Below, piece after piece: positions 62,536-64,000 of a stretch of DNA of 64,000 bases. Made by a program: the position numbers and the translations under genes. Position 1 is the first letter of the stretch. Every line of letters starts with the position of its first letter. The notes under the pieces were generated by a model. That model did not search any database. It was not told the origin of the DNA and saw only the letters and a program-made list of their open reading frames with translations. This stretch comes from Smithella sp. (lineage in GTDB: Bacteria; Desulfobacterota; Syntrophia; Syntrophales; Smithellaceae): the NCBI GenBank assembly GCA_007244375.1, contig SCVW01000025.1, positions 62,001-126,000 of the forward strand. The letters are read 5' to 3'.

Positions 62536-64000
62536 TTGCCTGGAATAAAAAACAAAAGTGTCATCAAACCCAATCTTGGCAGTCATTTTTTACAATGGTT
62601 TATAATTACATTTCTCATTCTATGCTTTGGCATTCCCTTTGCACAGGCGAGTGATCAAATTGTAATGGTCGGCGTTTATGAAAACGCACCAAAGATTTTC
62701 ACCTCCAAATCCGGCAAACCGGCTGGCATTTTTATCGATGTTATAGAAAATATCGCAAAAGCCGAAGGATGGAAGTTGAAATATGTGTCAGGCACGTGGA
62801 CAGAAGGGCTGGACCGCCTGGAAAAAGGGGAAATCGACCTTATGCCTGATGTAGCCTACACGACGGAACGGGGGAAAATATATTCCTTTCACAAAGTACC
62901 GATACTGTCCTCTTGGTACCTGGTATATGTTCCGAAAGGAAGTAATGTTCGTTCCATATTGGATCTGAATGGGAAACGTATTGTCGTACTCGAACGTTCT
63001 GTTCAGCAGGCAGCATTCGCCCAACTCAGCAAGGGTTTCGGGCTGGAAATTACCCTTATTGCAGTGCCGGATTACAAAACAATGTTTGAGAAGGTTGCCA
63101 AAGGAGAAGCGGATGCCGCTATAACAAATCGTTTTTACGGAACGAGACATGCAAAAATATTCGGACTTGAAGAAACTTCAGTTATTTTTGAACCATCCGA
63201 TCTTTTCTTCGCGGCAAAGAAGAATGATCCCAAACACTTGCTGGGTTATATTGATAACCACATCTCCGCTTTGAAAAAAGACACTCAGTCAGTTTATTAT
63301 GCATCGCTAAAAAAGTGGACAACCGAAGAGGTGCAATTCAAGTTTCCGGCATGGTTACAAATTCTTATACTTGCTGCATCCATAATTCTTATTATGAGTA
63401 TGGGAGGAAGTTTTGTTTTAAAGCACCAAGTCAATGAACGCACCAAGGAACTCAAACAAATAAATGAAGAAATGGAGCAACGCATCAAATTACGTACTGC
63501 GGAATTGGCAGAAGCCATGGATAAAGCTCAGGCAGCCGACCGGCTTAAATCGGCTTTTCTTGCCGCCATGTCTCATGAACTCCGCACACCTCTTAATTCG
63601 ATTATCGGTTTCACGGGAATGGTATTGCAGGGTCTTGCGGGTCCTTTAAACGAAGAACAAAAAAAACAACTGGGGATGGTCCGCAGCAGCGCCCGCCATT
63701 TGCTTGACCTAATCAATGATGTCCTGGATATTTCCAAGATAGAAGCAGGACAACTTACAATAATGTCGGAAGTATTTGATCTAAGAAAATCAATTGAAAA
63801 AACAGCGCAAATTATATCGCCCCTCGCCGAGAAAAAAAAACTTCTTCTCCGCTCTGAAATCGGAGGGGATATATCAGAAATGCGAGGAGATCAGCGAAGA
63901 GTGGAACAAATTATCATCAATCTCCTCAGCAACGCCGTGAAGTTTACGGAAAAAGGAGAAATTAATCTCAATTGTCATTCGGAAAATAATTTCATTATAA
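62536..64000 (+). CDS. Sensor histidine kinase with periplasmic solute-binding domain (3' end missing)
   Basis: At least 488 residues, open at the window edge. TTG start at 62536, ribosome site AAAGGA. A signal peptide or N-terminal helix (FITFLILCFGIPFAQAS, about 23-39), a periplasmic SBP_bac_3-like domain (about 42-265, EIDLMPDVAYTTERGK), a transmembrane helix (about 278-297), a coiled coil, and HisKA with the phosphoacceptor His347 in MSHELRTPLNSIIGF. The N-box RRVEQIIINLLSNAVKF follows near 455; the G-boxes and any receiver lie outside. It resembles BvgS/EvgS-type sensors of small molecules. No response regulator is visible. Confidence 0.9.
   Translation, partial: MPGIKNKSVIKPNLGSHFLQWFIITFLILCFGIPFAQASDQIVMVGVYENAPKIFTSKSGKPAGIFIDVIENIAKAEGWKLKYVSGTWTEGLDRLEKGEIDLMPDVAYTTERGKIYSFHKVPILSSWYLVYVPKGSNVRSILDLNGKRIVVLERSVQQAAFAQLSKGFGLEITLIAVPDYKTMFEKVAKGEADAAITNRFYGTRHAKIFGLEETSVIFEPSDLFFAAKKNDPKHLLGYIDNHISALKKDTQSVYYASLKKWTTEEVQFKFPAWLQILILAASIILIMSMGGSFVLKHQVNERTKELKQINEEMEQRIKLRTAELAEAMDKAQAADRLKSAFLAAMSHELRTPLNSIIGFTGMVLQGLAGPLNEEQKKQLGMVRSSARHLLDLINDVLDISKIEAGQLTIMSEVFDLRKSIEKTAQIISPLAEKKKLLLRSEIGGDISEMRGDQRRVEQIIINLLSNAVKFTEKGEINLNCHSENNFII

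Overview
The window looks like a chromosomal segment of an anaerobic, diderm bacterium of moderate-to-low GC, most like the syntrophic Deltaproteobacteria/Desulfobacterota (Syntrophales-type). This is inferred from gene content only. Lipid A, LPS-export and lipoprotein genes (arn, lptFG, lnt) show an outer membrane. A multimeric [FeFe]-hydrogenase with its maturases, a glycyl-radical enzyme and two oxalate/formate-type transporters show a fermentative or syntrophic anaerobe. No oxygen-dependent enzyme, phage, IS element, CRISPR array or rRNA was seen.

Layout. (1) 1-9.6 kb: argJ (runs off the left edge), secA, an M23 peptidase, then a + strand trio (L,D-transpeptidase, VanX-type D-Ala-D-Ala dipeptidase, DAACS symporter) that reads as a periplasmic D-alanine salvage unit, followed by an AhpD-like protein and a small zinc-ribbon protein. 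(2) 8.7-18.8 kb, minus strand: one long operon behind a good sigma70 promoter, with two glycosyltransferases, a PAP2 phosphatase and arnT-arnB-arnC-arnA(formyltransferase)-arnA(decarboxylase)-arnD for Ara4N decoration of lipid A. ArnA is split into two genes. (3) 19-30 kb: lptF-lptG, ahcY, panC-panD (behind an apparent transcription attenuator), mltD, prfB (programmed +1 frameshift), lnt, corC and a truncated radical-SAM gene. (4) 30.4-36.8 kb: the proteostasis block tig-clpP-clpX-lon with tRNA genes on both sides (Asp, Val, Leu, Pro). (5) 37-57.3 kb: a hydrogenase island. It starts with a signalling-type cluster (two near-duplicate DRTGG proteins, an anti-sigma-like ATPase, a third DRTGG-like protein, a PHP protein, a second ATPase and the fossil of a duplicated ATPase tail). 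Then come hndA-hndB-hndC-hndD, where HndC is fused to a GltD/NfnB-like flavoprotein module, and the maturation genes aspartase-like, hydF, hyd regulator, hydG and hydE. Between hydF and hydG sits a separate module: a FadR-type regulator with a palindromic operator, a 1102-residue natural fusion of a glycyl-radical activase with its glycyl-radical enzyme, and a START-like secreted protein. (6) 57.3-64 kb: a convergent radical-SAM gene, two tandem OFA-family transporters, a DUF2490-like outer-membrane protein and the start of a sensor kinase with a periplasmic solute-binding domain.

The most unusual items are the activase/glycyl-radical enzyme fusion with its GC-mosaic body, the HndC-GltD fusion, the pair of look-alike hairpins placed directly before the two hydrogenase-maturation blocks, the panC attenuator, and the D-alanine salvage trio with its altered transporter binding site.
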